From contig JAZSMO010000048.1 of assembly GCA_045535935.1 (NCBI GenBank), positions 1-64,000 of the forward strand: a stretch of DNA of 64,000 nt. The letters are read 5' to 3'. This document shows, one piece after another, positions 25,364 through 32,853 of the stretch (within the stretch, counting starts at the first letter, position 1; every line of letters starts with the position of its first letter). The position numbers were made by a program, and so were the translations under genes. The notes under the pieces were generated by a model, which had not been told where the DNA came from, made no database searches, and worked only from the letters and a program-made list of their open reading frames with translations. The DNA is from SVFI01 sp045535935. GTDB lineage: Bacteria; Bacillota; Clostridia; Lachnospirales; Lachnospiraceae.

Positions 25364-25945
25364 TCAAAAAATTTTTAAACAAAAATTTATCATATTTGGA
25401 TTGACATAACACTCTAACAGTACACCTATTATTGTAACCCCTGATAAACACAGCATCTTCGGCAAAATCCTCCGCCTTCTTCCGCTATTCCTTTTCACAG
25501 CATCTCCCTTCCAAAACAGACCCTCATTCCATCCGGTGAGCAAATATACCCATGCAAAAAACGCCGGAAGATACACGATATCCTGCGGAAGGATCAGTCC
25601 CAGAAACAGCACAATCCCCCGCAGTCCGTACCTCATGATAAGCACAGACAGCATACTTCCCATGCTGCACCCAAACACCATCAGAAATCCGAACAGAATA
25701 TACCGTCCCGGAAGCGCCAGCGAACAAATGACAAGAAACAACACAATCCCCAATCTTTTCTTAAACAAATACCAGAAGTAATCCTCATAAACAATATCCA
25801 TGTATTTTACCTGCATCAGATTTCGAATGCTCAAAAAATCATTTCCTTCCATCCCCGCCGTTCCGTTAAAATAAATATATAATACTCCGATCAAAAATCC
25901 GGCAAGAAAGAAAATCAACTGTCTGTGTTCCTCCTGCGACCTCAT
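25364..25945 (-). CDS. SpoIIM-like stage II sporulation protein
   Basis: A 193-residue membrane protein. After a short charged N-terminus (MRSQEEHRQ) it has about four to five hydrophobic segments, with FFLAGFLIGVLYIYFNG first and a stretch between RYILFGFLMVFGCSMGSMLS and LRGIVLFLGLILPQDIVYLP that matches the SpoIIM/DUF95 fold. In B. subtilis SpoIIM works with SpoIID and SpoIIP in septal peptidoglycan hydrolysis during engulfment. Gene order (NUDIX hydrolase, this gene, xerD) matches the Bacillus spoIIM locus, which supports the call. RBS GGAGG before ATG 25945. Confidence 0.75.
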   Translation of the reverse strand: MRSQEEHRQLIFFLAGFLIGVLYIYFNGTAGMEGNDFLSIRNLMQVKYMDIVYEDYFWYLFKKRLGIVLFLVICSLALPGRYILFGFLMVFGCSMGSMLSVLIMRYGLRGIVLFLGLILPQDIVYLPAFFAWVYLLTGWNEGLFWKGDAVKRNSGRRRRILPKMLCLSGVTIIGVLLECYVNPNMINFCLKIF

Positions 25946-26022
25946 TCTCACCGCCTCCTTTCCGTCCCTCTTCTTCCTTTTCCCCGATGCCACTTGTTTA
26001 ATATATGCTCTGCGGCAAAAAA

Positions 26023-26055
26023 ATAGAAACAGAAGTTGTCCTCTTCTGTTTCTAT
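26023..26055 (-). terminator. Terminator of the NUDIX hydrolase gene
   Basis: A perfect 13-bp stem ATAGAAACAGAAG/CTTCTGTTTCTAT with a seven-base loop and a T-run on the minus strand. Confidence 0.92.
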
Positions 26056-26065
26056 ATCACAATCC

Positions 26066-26617
26066 TTATTTTCCGTATTTTAACTTGTAAGCAAGAAGCG
26101 CAGATACGGTTTTTCCGTCCTGCATTTTACCGGAATAAATCATGTCCATCAATTCGTCAAGCTCATATGCCTGCACATTGATATATTCATCCTCATCCAG
26201 ATGCTGATGCGTCTTTTTCAGATTTTTTGCCACATAGACTTCAATCTGTTCATTACAAAATGCAACCGTGGTCTTCAACGAGATCAAAAACTCAAAATCT
26301 TCTTTCTCTGCACGATATCCCGTTTCCTCCTCCAGTTCTCTGTAAGCACAAGTAAGATATGGTTCATCTATACTGTCTCTTCCGCCGGCCGGAACTTCAA
26401 TCGTCTCCCGGTCCAGCGCATTGCGGTACTGGTGTACCATCAATATTTTGCCGTCCTCACAGACGGGAACCACCGCCGCAGCTCCTTTATGACCGATAAA
26501 ATCCCATTTCGCCACATTTCCGTTCGGAATCTTCACCGTATCCTCATAAATACTGATTACGGCCCCTTCATGCACAAGTTTTCGCTCCAGGCGCTCGATT
26601 TTTTCTACTTTTTCCAT
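26066..26617 (-). CDS. nudF: NUDIX hydrolase, ADP-ribose pyrophosphatase type
   Basis: A 183-residue protein. The Nudix box is GGRDSIDEPYLTCAYRELEEETGYRA (G-x5-E-x7-REUxEExGU with a few extra residues), preceded by KWDFIGHKGAAAVVPV and QYRNALDRETIEVPAG, typical of ADP-ribose pyrophosphatases. It hydrolyses ADP-ribose and related dinucleotides using Mg2+. The start overlaps slightly with the 3' end of the upstream aminotransferase frame only as leader; the chosen ATG lies 14 bp past that stop, behind AAGGA. Confidence 0.9.
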   Translation of the reverse strand: MEKVEKIERLERKLVHEGAVISIYEDTVKIPNGNVAKWDFIGHKGAAAVVPVCEDGKILMVHQYRNALDRETIEVPAGGRDSIDEPYLTCAYRELEEETGYRAEKEDFEFLISLKTTVAFCNEQIEVYVAKNLKKTHQHLDEDEYINVQAYELDELMDMIYSGKMQDGKTVSALLAYKLKYGK

Positions 26618-26631
26618 GTTCGACCCATTCC

Positions 26632-27918
26632 TTACATCTCTGCCAAAAGTTTTTCCACCGTCACCAGCTTCACACAAAGCACAAACAACTCCGTCGCTTC
26701 TTTCATTTCTTCCGGCGTCGGGAACGATGGTGCAATACGAATATTGCTGTCCTTCGGATCTTTTTTGTACGGGAAGGTAGCACCTGCACCGGTCAATACA
26801 ACTCCTGCTTCTTTACATTTCGCCACAATCGCCTTTGCGCATCCGTCCATCGCTTCAAAAGAAATAAAGTAGCCACCCTTCGGTGTTGTCCACTCACCGA
26901 TCTCAAGTCCGGAAAGTTCTGCCTCCAACGTGCTGAGAACTGCTTCAAATTTCGGTCTGAGCAGATCTGCATGCAATTTCATATGTCCCTTCAGGCCATC
27001 GATATTTTTAAAGAATCTGGAATGTCTGAGCTGATTGATCTTGTCATGTCCGATGGTCTGAATCGTCATCTGAGCTTCAATAAAATCAACATTCGCCTGC
27101 GAAGATGCCACAGCTGAAACTCCGGATCCCGGGAAACTGATCTTTGAAGTAGAGGCAAACATATAGACCATATCCGGATTGCCCGCCTTCTCGCATTCAT
27201 CAAGAATATTCAGAATCTCTGCCTGATCCTCCTCATACAGATGATGAATACAATATGCATTGTCCCAATAAATTCTGAAATCTTCCGCTGCCGGCTTAAG
27301 GTTCGCAAAACGCTTCACCACTTCATCCGAATATGTGATACCGGTCGGATTGGAATACTTCGGTACACACCAGATACCTTTTACGGCCGGATCTGAATTT
27401 ACATATTGTTCCACCATATCCATATCCGGACCATCCTCATGGAGCGGGATATTGATCATTTCAATACCGAAAAATTCCGTAATCGCAAAATGTCTGTCAT
27501 ATCCGGGTACCGGACACAGGAATTTCACCTTATCAAGTTTGCACCACGGAGTCGATCCGTTGACACCCTTGGTCATGGAACGTGACACCGTATCATACAT
27601 AATATTCAAGCTGGAGTTACCGCAGACAACTACATTGTCCTTCTCAACACCCATCATATCTGCCATAAGCTTTCTGCACTCACCGATACCATCTAAATCA
27701 CCGTAGTTACGGGTATCATTTCCGAGCACCGTCCGCATATCGGAGCTGCTGTTCACCACATCCAGCATTGGCATCGCAATATCCAGCTGTGAAAATCCCG
27801 GCTTACCTCTCGCCATATTCAGACTGAGGCCTTTTGCCTTTGCATCCGCATATTCTTTATTCAGAGCCCCCTGAAGTTCTAATAATTCTTCTCTGCTCAG
27901 TTCTTTGTATGATTTCAT
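26632..27918 (-). CDS. PLP-dependent aminotransferase (MocR-like aspartate aminotransferase)
   Basis: A 428-residue class I/II aminotransferase. MARGKPGFSQLDIAMPML near the start, VVCGNSSLNIMYDTVSR, WCVPKYSNPTGITYSDEVV, YWDNAYCIHHLY and the PLP-binding lysine in FASTSKISFPGSGVSAVASS are all in place. The sequence resembles the PF12897 branch (alanine-glyoxylate/aspartate aminotransferases) found in Clostridia. The substrate is likely aspartate but is not proven. A perfect 18-bp palindrome overlaps its -10 region, suggesting a dedicated repressor. Confidence 0.85.
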   Translation of the reverse strand: MKSYKELSREELLELQGALNKEYADAKAKGLSLNMARGKPGFSQLDIAMPMLDVVNSSSDMRTVLGNDTRNYGDLDGIGECRKLMADMMGVEKDNVVVCGNSSLNIMYDTVSRSMTKGVNGSTPWCKLDKVKFLCPVPGYDRHFAITEFFGIEMINIPLHEDGPDMDMVEQYVNSDPAVKGIWCVPKYSNPTGITYSDEVVKRFANLKPAAEDFRIYWDNAYCIHHLYEEDQAEILNILDECEKAGNPDMVYMFASTSKISFPGSGVSAVASSQANVDFIEAQMTIQTIGHDKINQLRHSRFFKNIDGLKGHMKLHADLLRPKFEAVLSTLEAELSGLEIGEWTTPKGGYFISFEAMDGCAKAIVAKCKEAGVVLTGAGATFPYKKDPKDSNIRIAPSFPTPEEMKEATELFVLCVKLVTVEKLLAEM

Positions 27919-27944
27919 ACTGTCACCATCCTTAACTTCATTGG

Positions 27945-27962
27945 ATAATTGTATACAATTAT
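27945..27962. promoter_or_regulatory. 18-bp perfect palindrome over the aminotransferase promoter
   Basis: ATAATTGTATACAATTAT is a perfect palindrome; it overlaps a TATAAT box read on the minus strand (27958-27963) just before the RBS of the aminotransferase gene. The TTGTATACAA core is like operators of GntR-type repressors, but no such gene is adjacent. The -35 is poor. Confidence 0.6.
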
Positions 27963-28028
27963 AAGCTTTGTCTATTTTACTACACGAACGCAGTAATGAC
28001 AAGTGCTATCTTCCTACACAATATAAAA

Positions 28029-28062
28029 AATCACCAAAGCTTTCGAATAAGTTTTGGTGATT
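28029..28062 (-). terminator. Terminator after the small membrane protein gene
   Basis: A 10-bp stem AATCACCAAA/TTTGGTGATT (with additional A-T pairs) is followed by T residues on the minus strand, 28 bp past the stop at 28090. Confidence 0.8.
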
Positions 28063-28089
28063 CTCTTTTCCTAATTCATATATTGCGGT

Positions 28090-28200
28090 TTATTCCTCGA
28101 TGTCCTCACTTGCTGCCACAGCCGCCGAAACAGAAGAAACAACTGCAACAATCACTGCAACAATAATAACAAGCAATCCTCCTGCCAATAAAACAAACAT
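28090..28200 (-). CDS. Small hydrophobic protein (36 aa)
   Basis: A 36-codon frame: MFVLLAGGLLVIIVAVIVAV at the N-terminus, followed by a serine/alanine stretch and an acidic tail (SEDIEE). It is a single membrane helix and is preceded at seven bases by GGAGGAG, a strong RBS. A terminator follows. Its start lies just 3 bp past the stop of the 28204-28494 gene, so they are one transcript. No family is recognised; the protein is below common gene-caller limits. Confidence 0.65.
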   Translation of the reverse strand: MFVLLAGGLLVIIVAVIVAVVSSVSAAVAASEDIEE

Positions 28201-28203
28201 TTT

Positions 28204-28494
28204 CTACTCCTCCACTTTCTGATATCTTTGCCAAATTTTGTCCGGTCCGCAGACATGCTTGGTGCCGTCCTGATCTAAAATAATATAGTCACCGTTTTTA
28301 ATGAATGTGCAACCTCGTCTGTTTTTGATATAAGGACATAACATCTGTCCGTCCCGCTCAAGAATAACAAGATTCTCAATATCCGCAAATCCATTGGTAA
28401 TGACTTTTTCATACAGCGCAAATCCGTCTTCTAACTGCTTGCCGCCTTCATATTCAAAAACATCTGCTTCTATTGCTGTTCTCACGCACTTCAT
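28204..28494 (-). CDS. Hypothetical protein (96 aa)
   Basis: A soluble protein with MKCVRTAIEADVFEYEGGKQ at the start and a C-terminal half CTFIKNGDYIILDQDGTKHVCGP. The NGDYII segment resembles the small PGDYG-type domain seen in phage-like and hypothetical proteins. No function is known to me. ATG 28494 is preceded by GGAGG at good spacing; an in-frame GTG three codons upstream overlaps that RBS. It is co-transcribed with the downstream 36-residue protein. Confidence 0.7.
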   Translation of the reverse strand: MKCVRTAIEADVFEYEGGKQLEDGFALYEKVITNGFADIENLVILERDGQMLCPYIKNRRGCTFIKNGDYIILDQDGTKHVCGPDKIWQRYQKVEE

Positions 28495-28560
28495 AAATCG
28501 CACCTCCGTATCCTTCTATATTCACATTATAACATATCTGTCCGGAAAACTCCATGATAT

Positions 28561-29013
28561 TTATTCTTCCTGCAGAAATCGAATTTTAGACTGGTAGAAT
28601 TCCTTTTTTTTCAACATTTTTTCACGTTCCTGCACGCTGATATGCGCCGGAATTCTGGAAATATCCGCATTATGTGTCAGATCAGCCAGTTTTACTTCCC
28701 GTGCAATTTTATTATGTTTGATTCTGTCATAATATACCGTTTCATCGTAGCCGATCTCCGGTTTTGTCACACAGTCCAGTGCTTCCAACAAAAAATCATC
28801 AAATCCCTGCTGTTTCAACTCTTCCAATGTCACATCGGTATCTTCTATCACATCATGAAGCCAGCCGACAATCTTTGCATAAATACTGTTGCAATTGGAT
28901 GCAACTGTTTTCGGATGATAGATATACGAAACTCCGGCTTTATCCACCTGCCCGCTATGTGCCTTAGTTGCAATTTCTTCTGCCAAAATCAACAATTCTT
29001 CATAATGCTCCAT
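28561..29013 (-). CDS. Small HD-domain hydrolase, RSH/MESH1-like (putative (p)ppGpp hydrolase)
   Basis: A 150-residue single-domain protein. AHSGQVDKAGVSYIYHPKTVA, then WLHDVIEDTDVTLEEL (with the HD and downstream ED residues) and REVKLADLTHNADISRI match the metal-dependent HD hydrolase domain of RelA/SpoT proteins, with no synthetase domain. Such stand-alone domains hydrolyse (p)ppGpp or related nucleotides. The lack of synthetase and TGS/ACT domains makes it a small alarmone hydrolase-like protein. The assignment as a hydrolase of (p)ppGpp is by family and not proven. Confidence 0.75.
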   Translation of the reverse strand: MEHYEELLILAEEIATKAHSGQVDKAGVSYIYHPKTVASNCNSIYAKIVGWLHDVIEDTDVTLEELKQQGFDDFLLEALDCVTKPEIGYDETVYYDRIKHNKIAREVKLADLTHNADISRIPAHISVQEREKMLKKKEFYQSKIRFLQEE

Positions 29014-29100
29014 AGAACTTCCCCTTTCATGTACATTTTCTTGATTATAAAATGTATTTCGGCATTTATCAACCATCCAAACACAGGCAGAACAAAAAAA

Positions 29101-29140
29101 GAGCCGAAACACTGAATACATACATCAGTATTTCCGGCTC
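29101..29140 (-). terminator. Terminator of rny
   Basis: A long stem with one bulge, GAGCCGGAAATACTGA with TCAGTGTTTCGGCTC, is followed on the minus strand by TTTTTTTG, 18 bp past the stop of rny. Confidence 0.9.
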
Positions 29141-29158
29141 TTCTCATCATTCAAGTTT

Positions 29159-30715
29159 TTATTTCGCGTAATCTGTTACTCTTGATTCTCTGATGACATT
29201 GACTTTAATCTGTCCCGGATATTCCAGCTCTTTTTCAATCTGCTTAGAAATATTCCGTGCCAAAAGTACCATGTCGGTATCAGAAATCTGCTCAGGAACT
29301 ACCATTACACGAACCTCTCTACCTGCCTGAATAGCAAAAGATTTGTCGACACCTTTGAAATTGTTTGTAATATCTTCCAGCTGTTTCAATCTGCTTGTAT
29401 AAGTTTCAAGCGTCTCTCTACGTGCCCCAGGTCTCGCAGCTGAAATCGTATCAGCAGCCTGCACAATACATGCGATTAACGACTGGGCTTCTACATCACC
29501 ATGATGAGACTCTACTGCGTTGATAACAACAGCAGATTCCTTATACTTTCTACAGAGCTCAGCACCTAACTGAATATGGGTACCTTCTCTCTCCTGATCC
29601 ACAGCTTTACCGATATCATGTAATAAACCTGCTCTCTTTGCAAGTCTGATATCAAGTCCCATTTCCGCAGCAAGCAGTCCTGACAACTGTGCAACTTCAA
29701 TGGAATGTTTCAATGCATTCTGACCATAACTGGTTCTGAATTTCATCTTACCGAGTAATCTCACAAGTTCCGGATGAATGCCGTGAACACCAACTTCAAG
29801 TGTGGCATTTTCACCCTCTTCTTTGATCATTACTTCTACTTCTTTTTGTGCTTTTTCGACCATTTCTTCGATTCTGGCCGGATGGATACGTCCATCTACG
29901 ATCAGTTTCTCCAAAGCAATTCTGGCAACTTCACGTCTGATTGGATCAAATCCCGATAAAATAACAGCTTCCGGTGTATCATCAATAATAAGATCTACAC
30001 CTGTCATTGTCTCAAGTGTACGGATATTTCTTCCTTCACGTCCAATGATTCGGCCTTTCATTTCATCGCTCGGAAGCTGAACAACCGAAACTGTAGTTTC
30101 TGACACATGGTCAGCCGCACATTTCTGAATGGCATTCACTACATATTCTTTTGCCTTTTTGTTCGCTTCTTCCTTTGCCCTGCTCTCCATCTCTTTGATC
30201 ATGACAGCAGTTTCATGTTTTACTTCATCTTCGACAATTTTTAACAAGTACTCTTTTGCTTGTTCAGAGGTCAATCCTGAGATTCGTTCCAGTTCCTGTA
30301 CTCTTTGCTCATTGAGAGTTGCAATTTCTTTCTTCTGCTTTGCAAGCTCTTCCTCACGCGCCACCAATGCTGCTTCCTTTTTCTCGATCGCGTCGGCTTT
30401 CTTGTCAACGTTTTCTTCCTTCTGCTGTATTCTGCGTTCAAAACGCTGCGCTTCTGCTCTACGTTCTTTGATTTCTTTGTCCAACTCGTTCTTAGCACGA
30501 ATAGACTCTTCCTTCACTTCGAGCAGGCCCTCACGTTTCTTTGCCTCTGCAGTTTTCAAAGCCTCATCGATAATCTCTCTGGCTTTTGCATCTGCATTAC
30601 CTAACTTGCTCTCCACGTTCTTCTTGTATCTGGAAGTCGCAATAACAGCAGTTACAGGAACAGCAATCACAAGCGCAACAACTACTGCGACAATTGTAAT
30701 TACACTGCCCGGCAT
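29159..30715 (-). CDS. rny: Ribonuclease Y
   Basis: A 518-residue membrane-anchored endoribonuclease. The N-terminal membrane helix (SVITIVAVVVALVIAV) is followed by a long coiled coil (about 30-200, charged Lys/Glu-rich), a KH domain (GRIIGREGRNIRTLETMTGV) and an HD domain with LLHDIGKAVDQE. It initiates mRNA decay in most Firmicutes. ATG 30715 lies 11 bases after AAGGAGG; an in-frame GTG upstream overlaps the RBS. It has its own promoter at 30809-30837. Confidence 0.97.
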   Translation of the reverse strand: MPGSVITIVAVVVALVIAVPVTAVIATSRYKKNVESKLGNADAKAREIIDEALKTAEAKKREGLLEVKEESIRAKNELDKEIKERRAEAQRFERRIQQKEENVDKKADAIEKKEAALVAREEELAKQKKEIATLNEQRVQELERISGLTSEQAKEYLLKIVEDEVKHETAVMIKEMESRAKEEANKKAKEYVVNAIQKCAADHVSETTVSVVQLPSDEMKGRIIGREGRNIRTLETMTGVDLIIDDTPEAVILSGFDPIRREVARIALEKLIVDGRIHPARIEEMVEKAQKEVEVMIKEEGENATLEVGVHGIHPELVRLLGKMKFRTSYGQNALKHSIEVAQLSGLLAAEMGLDIRLAKRAGLLHDIGKAVDQEREGTHIQLGAELCRKYKESAVVINAVESHHGDVEAQSLIACIVQAADTISAARPGARRETLETYTSRLKQLEDITNNFKGVDKSFAIQAGREVRVMVVPEQISDTDMVLLARNISKQIEKELEYPGQIKVNVIRESRVTDYAK

Positions 30716-30808
30716 GTACAGGAGCACCTCCTTATTTATTTTTCATTGTACTGATATTATATAGAATGTATGTAGAAGACATCCTAAAATCCAATTTACA
30801 ACAATACA

Positions 30809-30837
30809 ATTCTAAACTGAATTAGACGTTATGTCAA
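30809..30837 (-). promoter_or_regulatory. rny promoter
   Basis: On the minus strand TTGACA (30832-30837) and TAGAAT (30809-30814) are separated by 17 bp; the -35 overlaps the last codons of recX. Confidence 0.75.
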
Positions 30838-31469
30838 GTAAAACTGGCTTCATCCAAAGATATTTCTTTCAGTGCCCGTTTCACCTCTGACACCGAATAT
30901 CCTTTTCTTAAAAAGAAATTTATCATCTTGTTTTTTTGCGCCGCATCTTCCGGAATACAACCCTTGTATTTCTTTTGAAACAGAGCTCTGATCTGCTCTG
31001 TCTGGGCACAGGATAGCTCCAAAGGATCCATTTCACCGAGTATGCGTCCGATCAGCTTACTGTCAATTCCTTTTTGTTGTAATTTCTGTTCTATATTGCG
31101 GATGCCGGAACACTCCAAATGATAGGAAATATAATCTCTCGCATAAGCTTCGTCATCGATATATCCAAACGATTTGACATAAGCCATCGCACTTTCAATG
31201 CTTTGATCCGGATACATACCTTCTCTCAATTTCTGACGCAACTGATACTCGGTGTAAGGACGTTTGGTCAAAAGATGCATCGCACGCAGTTTCGCCCGTT
31301 TCGGTAAAATCTGTTTTGTCAATTCTGCATAAACCGCCGCATCGATCTCCACGTCTTTTTCCAAATGATATTTATGCAATTCGCCTTTGTACAAGACAAA
31401 GGCGAATTCATGATCTACATATATTTTATATTTGTTTTTTTGATATGCAACAATATCTGTAATCAACAT
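30834..31469 (-). CDS. recX: Regulatory protein RecX
   Basis: A 211-residue protein with three RecX helical repeats: LRAMHLLTKRPYTEYQLRQKL, YVKSFGYIDDEAYARDYISY and the C-terminal MINFFLRKGYSVSEVKRALKE. The N-terminus (ITDIVAYQKNKYKIYVDHEF) is the long extension seen in Firmicutes. RecX binds and regulates RecA filaments. It follows recA by 45 bp, so it is probably transcribed from the LexA-controlled recA promoter. Confidence 0.95.
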   Translation of the reverse strand: MLITDIVAYQKNKYKIYVDHEFAFVLYKGELHKYHLEKDVEIDAAVYAELTKQILPKRAKLRAMHLLTKRPYTEYQLRQKLREGMYPDQSIESAMAYVKSFGYIDDEAYARDYISYHLECSGIRNIEQKLQQKGIDSKLIGRILGEMDPLELSCAQTEQIRALFQKKYKGCIPEDAAQKNKMINFFLRKGYSVSEVKRALKEISLDEASFT

Positions 31470-31514
31470 GTTATGTAAACCTTCTTATCTGATTACTTTG
31501 ACAAACTATTGGGG

Positions 31515-32561
31515 CTACTTGGAAGACTTTTCGCTTTCTTTTCCTTTGTCTTCCGCAACCACGTCTGCATCCAGCCCGAACAATTCTCTGACCTTCGCTT
31601 CTACAACATCACACACTTGCGGGTTGTCTCGCAGGAACTGTTTTGCATTTTCTCTTCCCTGTCCGATTTTATTGCCTTCATATGCATACCAGGCACCACT
31701 CTTATTAATGATGCCATTCTCTGCGGCAAGATCAAGAATATCTCCCACTTTGGAAATACCCTCACCAAACACAATATCAAACTCTGCCTCTTTGAACGGA
31801 GGCGCAATCTTATTCTTTACGACTTTAACTCTTGTACGGTTACCGATTGCTTCACCGCTCTGCTTAAGCTGCTCAATTCTGCGGACATCCAGACGCACAG
31901 ATGAATAGAACTTGAGTGCACGTCCGCCGGTAGTCGTCTCCGGATTACCGAACATGATTCCAACCTTCTCACGAAGCTGATTGATGAAGATAACGGTACA
32001 GTTGGACTTACTGATTACAGCGGTCAGCTTACGAAGCGCCTGTGACATCAGTCTCGCCTGCAGACCGACATGGGAATCTCCCATATCTCCGTCAATTTCT
32101 GCTTTTGGTGTCAAAGCCGCAACAGAGTCGACCACCACAATATCAATCGCACCGGAACGCACCATCGTCTCGGTAATCTCCAGTGCCTGCTCTCCGCTAT
32201 CCGGCTGGGATATATAGAGATTGTCAATATCTACGCCGATATTCTTAGCATAATTCGGATCCAGTGCATGCTCCGCATCAATAAATCCCGCAATACCGCC
32301 TCGCTTCTGAACCTCTGCAATCATGTGGAGGGTAACGGTAGTCTTACCACTGGATTCCGGACCGTATATCTCTACAATACGTCCTTTCGGAATACCGCCG
32401 AGACCGAGTGCAATGTCAAGGCTCAGGGAACCGGTCGGAACGGTCTCAACGTTCATGCTGGCTGTGTTGTCTCCCAATTTCATCACTGCACCCTTACCGT
32501 ACTGGCGCTCAATCTGGGATAATGCAGCGTCTAATGCTTTCAGTTTATCTTCTCTTTCCAT
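31515..32561 (-). CDS. recA: Recombinase RecA
   Basis: A 348-residue protein. GPESSGKTTVTLHMI is Walker A, DIVVVDSVAALTPKAEI Walker B, the loop MGDSHVGLQARLMSQALRKL and the DNA-binding loops NQLREKVGIMFGNPETTTGG are all present, and the C-terminus is acidic. It catalyses homologous pairing and triggers LexA cleavage. ATG 32561 is well spaced from AAGGAG; the ATG two codons upstream is too close. The promoter carries two LexA-type boxes. Confidence 0.99.
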   Translation of the reverse strand: MEREDKLKALDAALSQIERQYGKGAVMKLGDNTASMNVETVPTGSLSLDIALGLGGIPKGRIVEIYGPESSGKTTVTLHMIAEVQKRGGIAGFIDAEHALDPNYAKNIGVDIDNLYISQPDSGEQALEITETMVRSGAIDIVVVDSVAALTPKAEIDGDMGDSHVGLQARLMSQALRKLTAVISKSNCTVIFINQLREKVGIMFGNPETTTGGRALKFYSSVRLDVRRIEQLKQSGEAIGNRTRVKVVKNKIAPPFKEAEFDIVFGEGISKVGDILDLAAENGIINKSGAWYAYEGNKIGQGRENAKQFLRDNPQVCDVVEAKVRELFGLDADVVAEDKGKESEKSSK

Positions 32562-32578
32562 TTTCATTCTCCTTATAA

Positions 32579-32590
32579 GAACATTTGTTC
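32579..32590. promoter_or_regulatory. LexA (DinR) box next to the recA RBS
   Basis: GAACATTTGTTC, a perfect match to the Gram-positive GAAC-N4-GTTC operator, lies between the predicted recA transcription start and the RBS. Confidence 0.85.
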
Positions 32591-32600
32591 TGTCTTGTTT

Positions 32601-32629
32601 ATATTAAAACAAATGTTCGATTTTGTCAA
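32601..32629 (-). promoter_or_regulatory. recA promoter
   Basis: On the minus strand TTGACA (32624-32629) and TAATAT (32601-32606) are separated by 17 bp. The spacer contains the second LexA-type box. Confidence 0.85.
32607..32618. promoter_or_regulatory. Second LexA-type box in the recA promoter spacer
   Basis: GAACATTTGTTT (minus strand) matches one perfect half-site and three of four bases in the other; it lies between the -35 and -10 elements. Confidence 0.7.
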
Positions 32630-32810
32630 TTGTTTTTTTGTAGTTTTTTAGGCTTGCCTTTTTTCAGATCTGTTTTTTATTATACACAACAAAAGTCCAT
32701 TAAAACACCCTCAATGGCCTCACCCCTTTTTAATTCTTTCATTTTGGAAAATTCGGCGAAAATGCCATTGAACAGAAGCAGATTGCTTCCATAAAGAATG
32801 TAACACAAAA

Positions 32811-32838
32811 GAGGATATATGGCAAGCCATATATCCTC
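32811..32838 (-). terminator. Terminator after the 32854-33897 gene
   Basis: A perfect 13-bp stem GAGGATATATGGC/GCCATATATCCTC with a two-base centre is followed on the minus strand by TTTTGTG. The 180 bp between this and the recA promoter holds no gene that I can support. Confidence 0.88.
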
Positions 32839-32853
32839 CTCATCACGTTTTCT

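Noticed and set aside
30129..30764. Plus-strand open frame of 211 codons opposite rny
   Set aside because: It is antisense to the RNase Y coiled-coil region and consists of Ser/Phe/Ala runs produced by reverse reading of Glu/Lys codons.
32630..32810. Small RNA or gene between recA and the next terminator
   Set aside because: A TATAAT-like box and short frames occur, but no consistent promoter, RBS or stable fold could be assembled.
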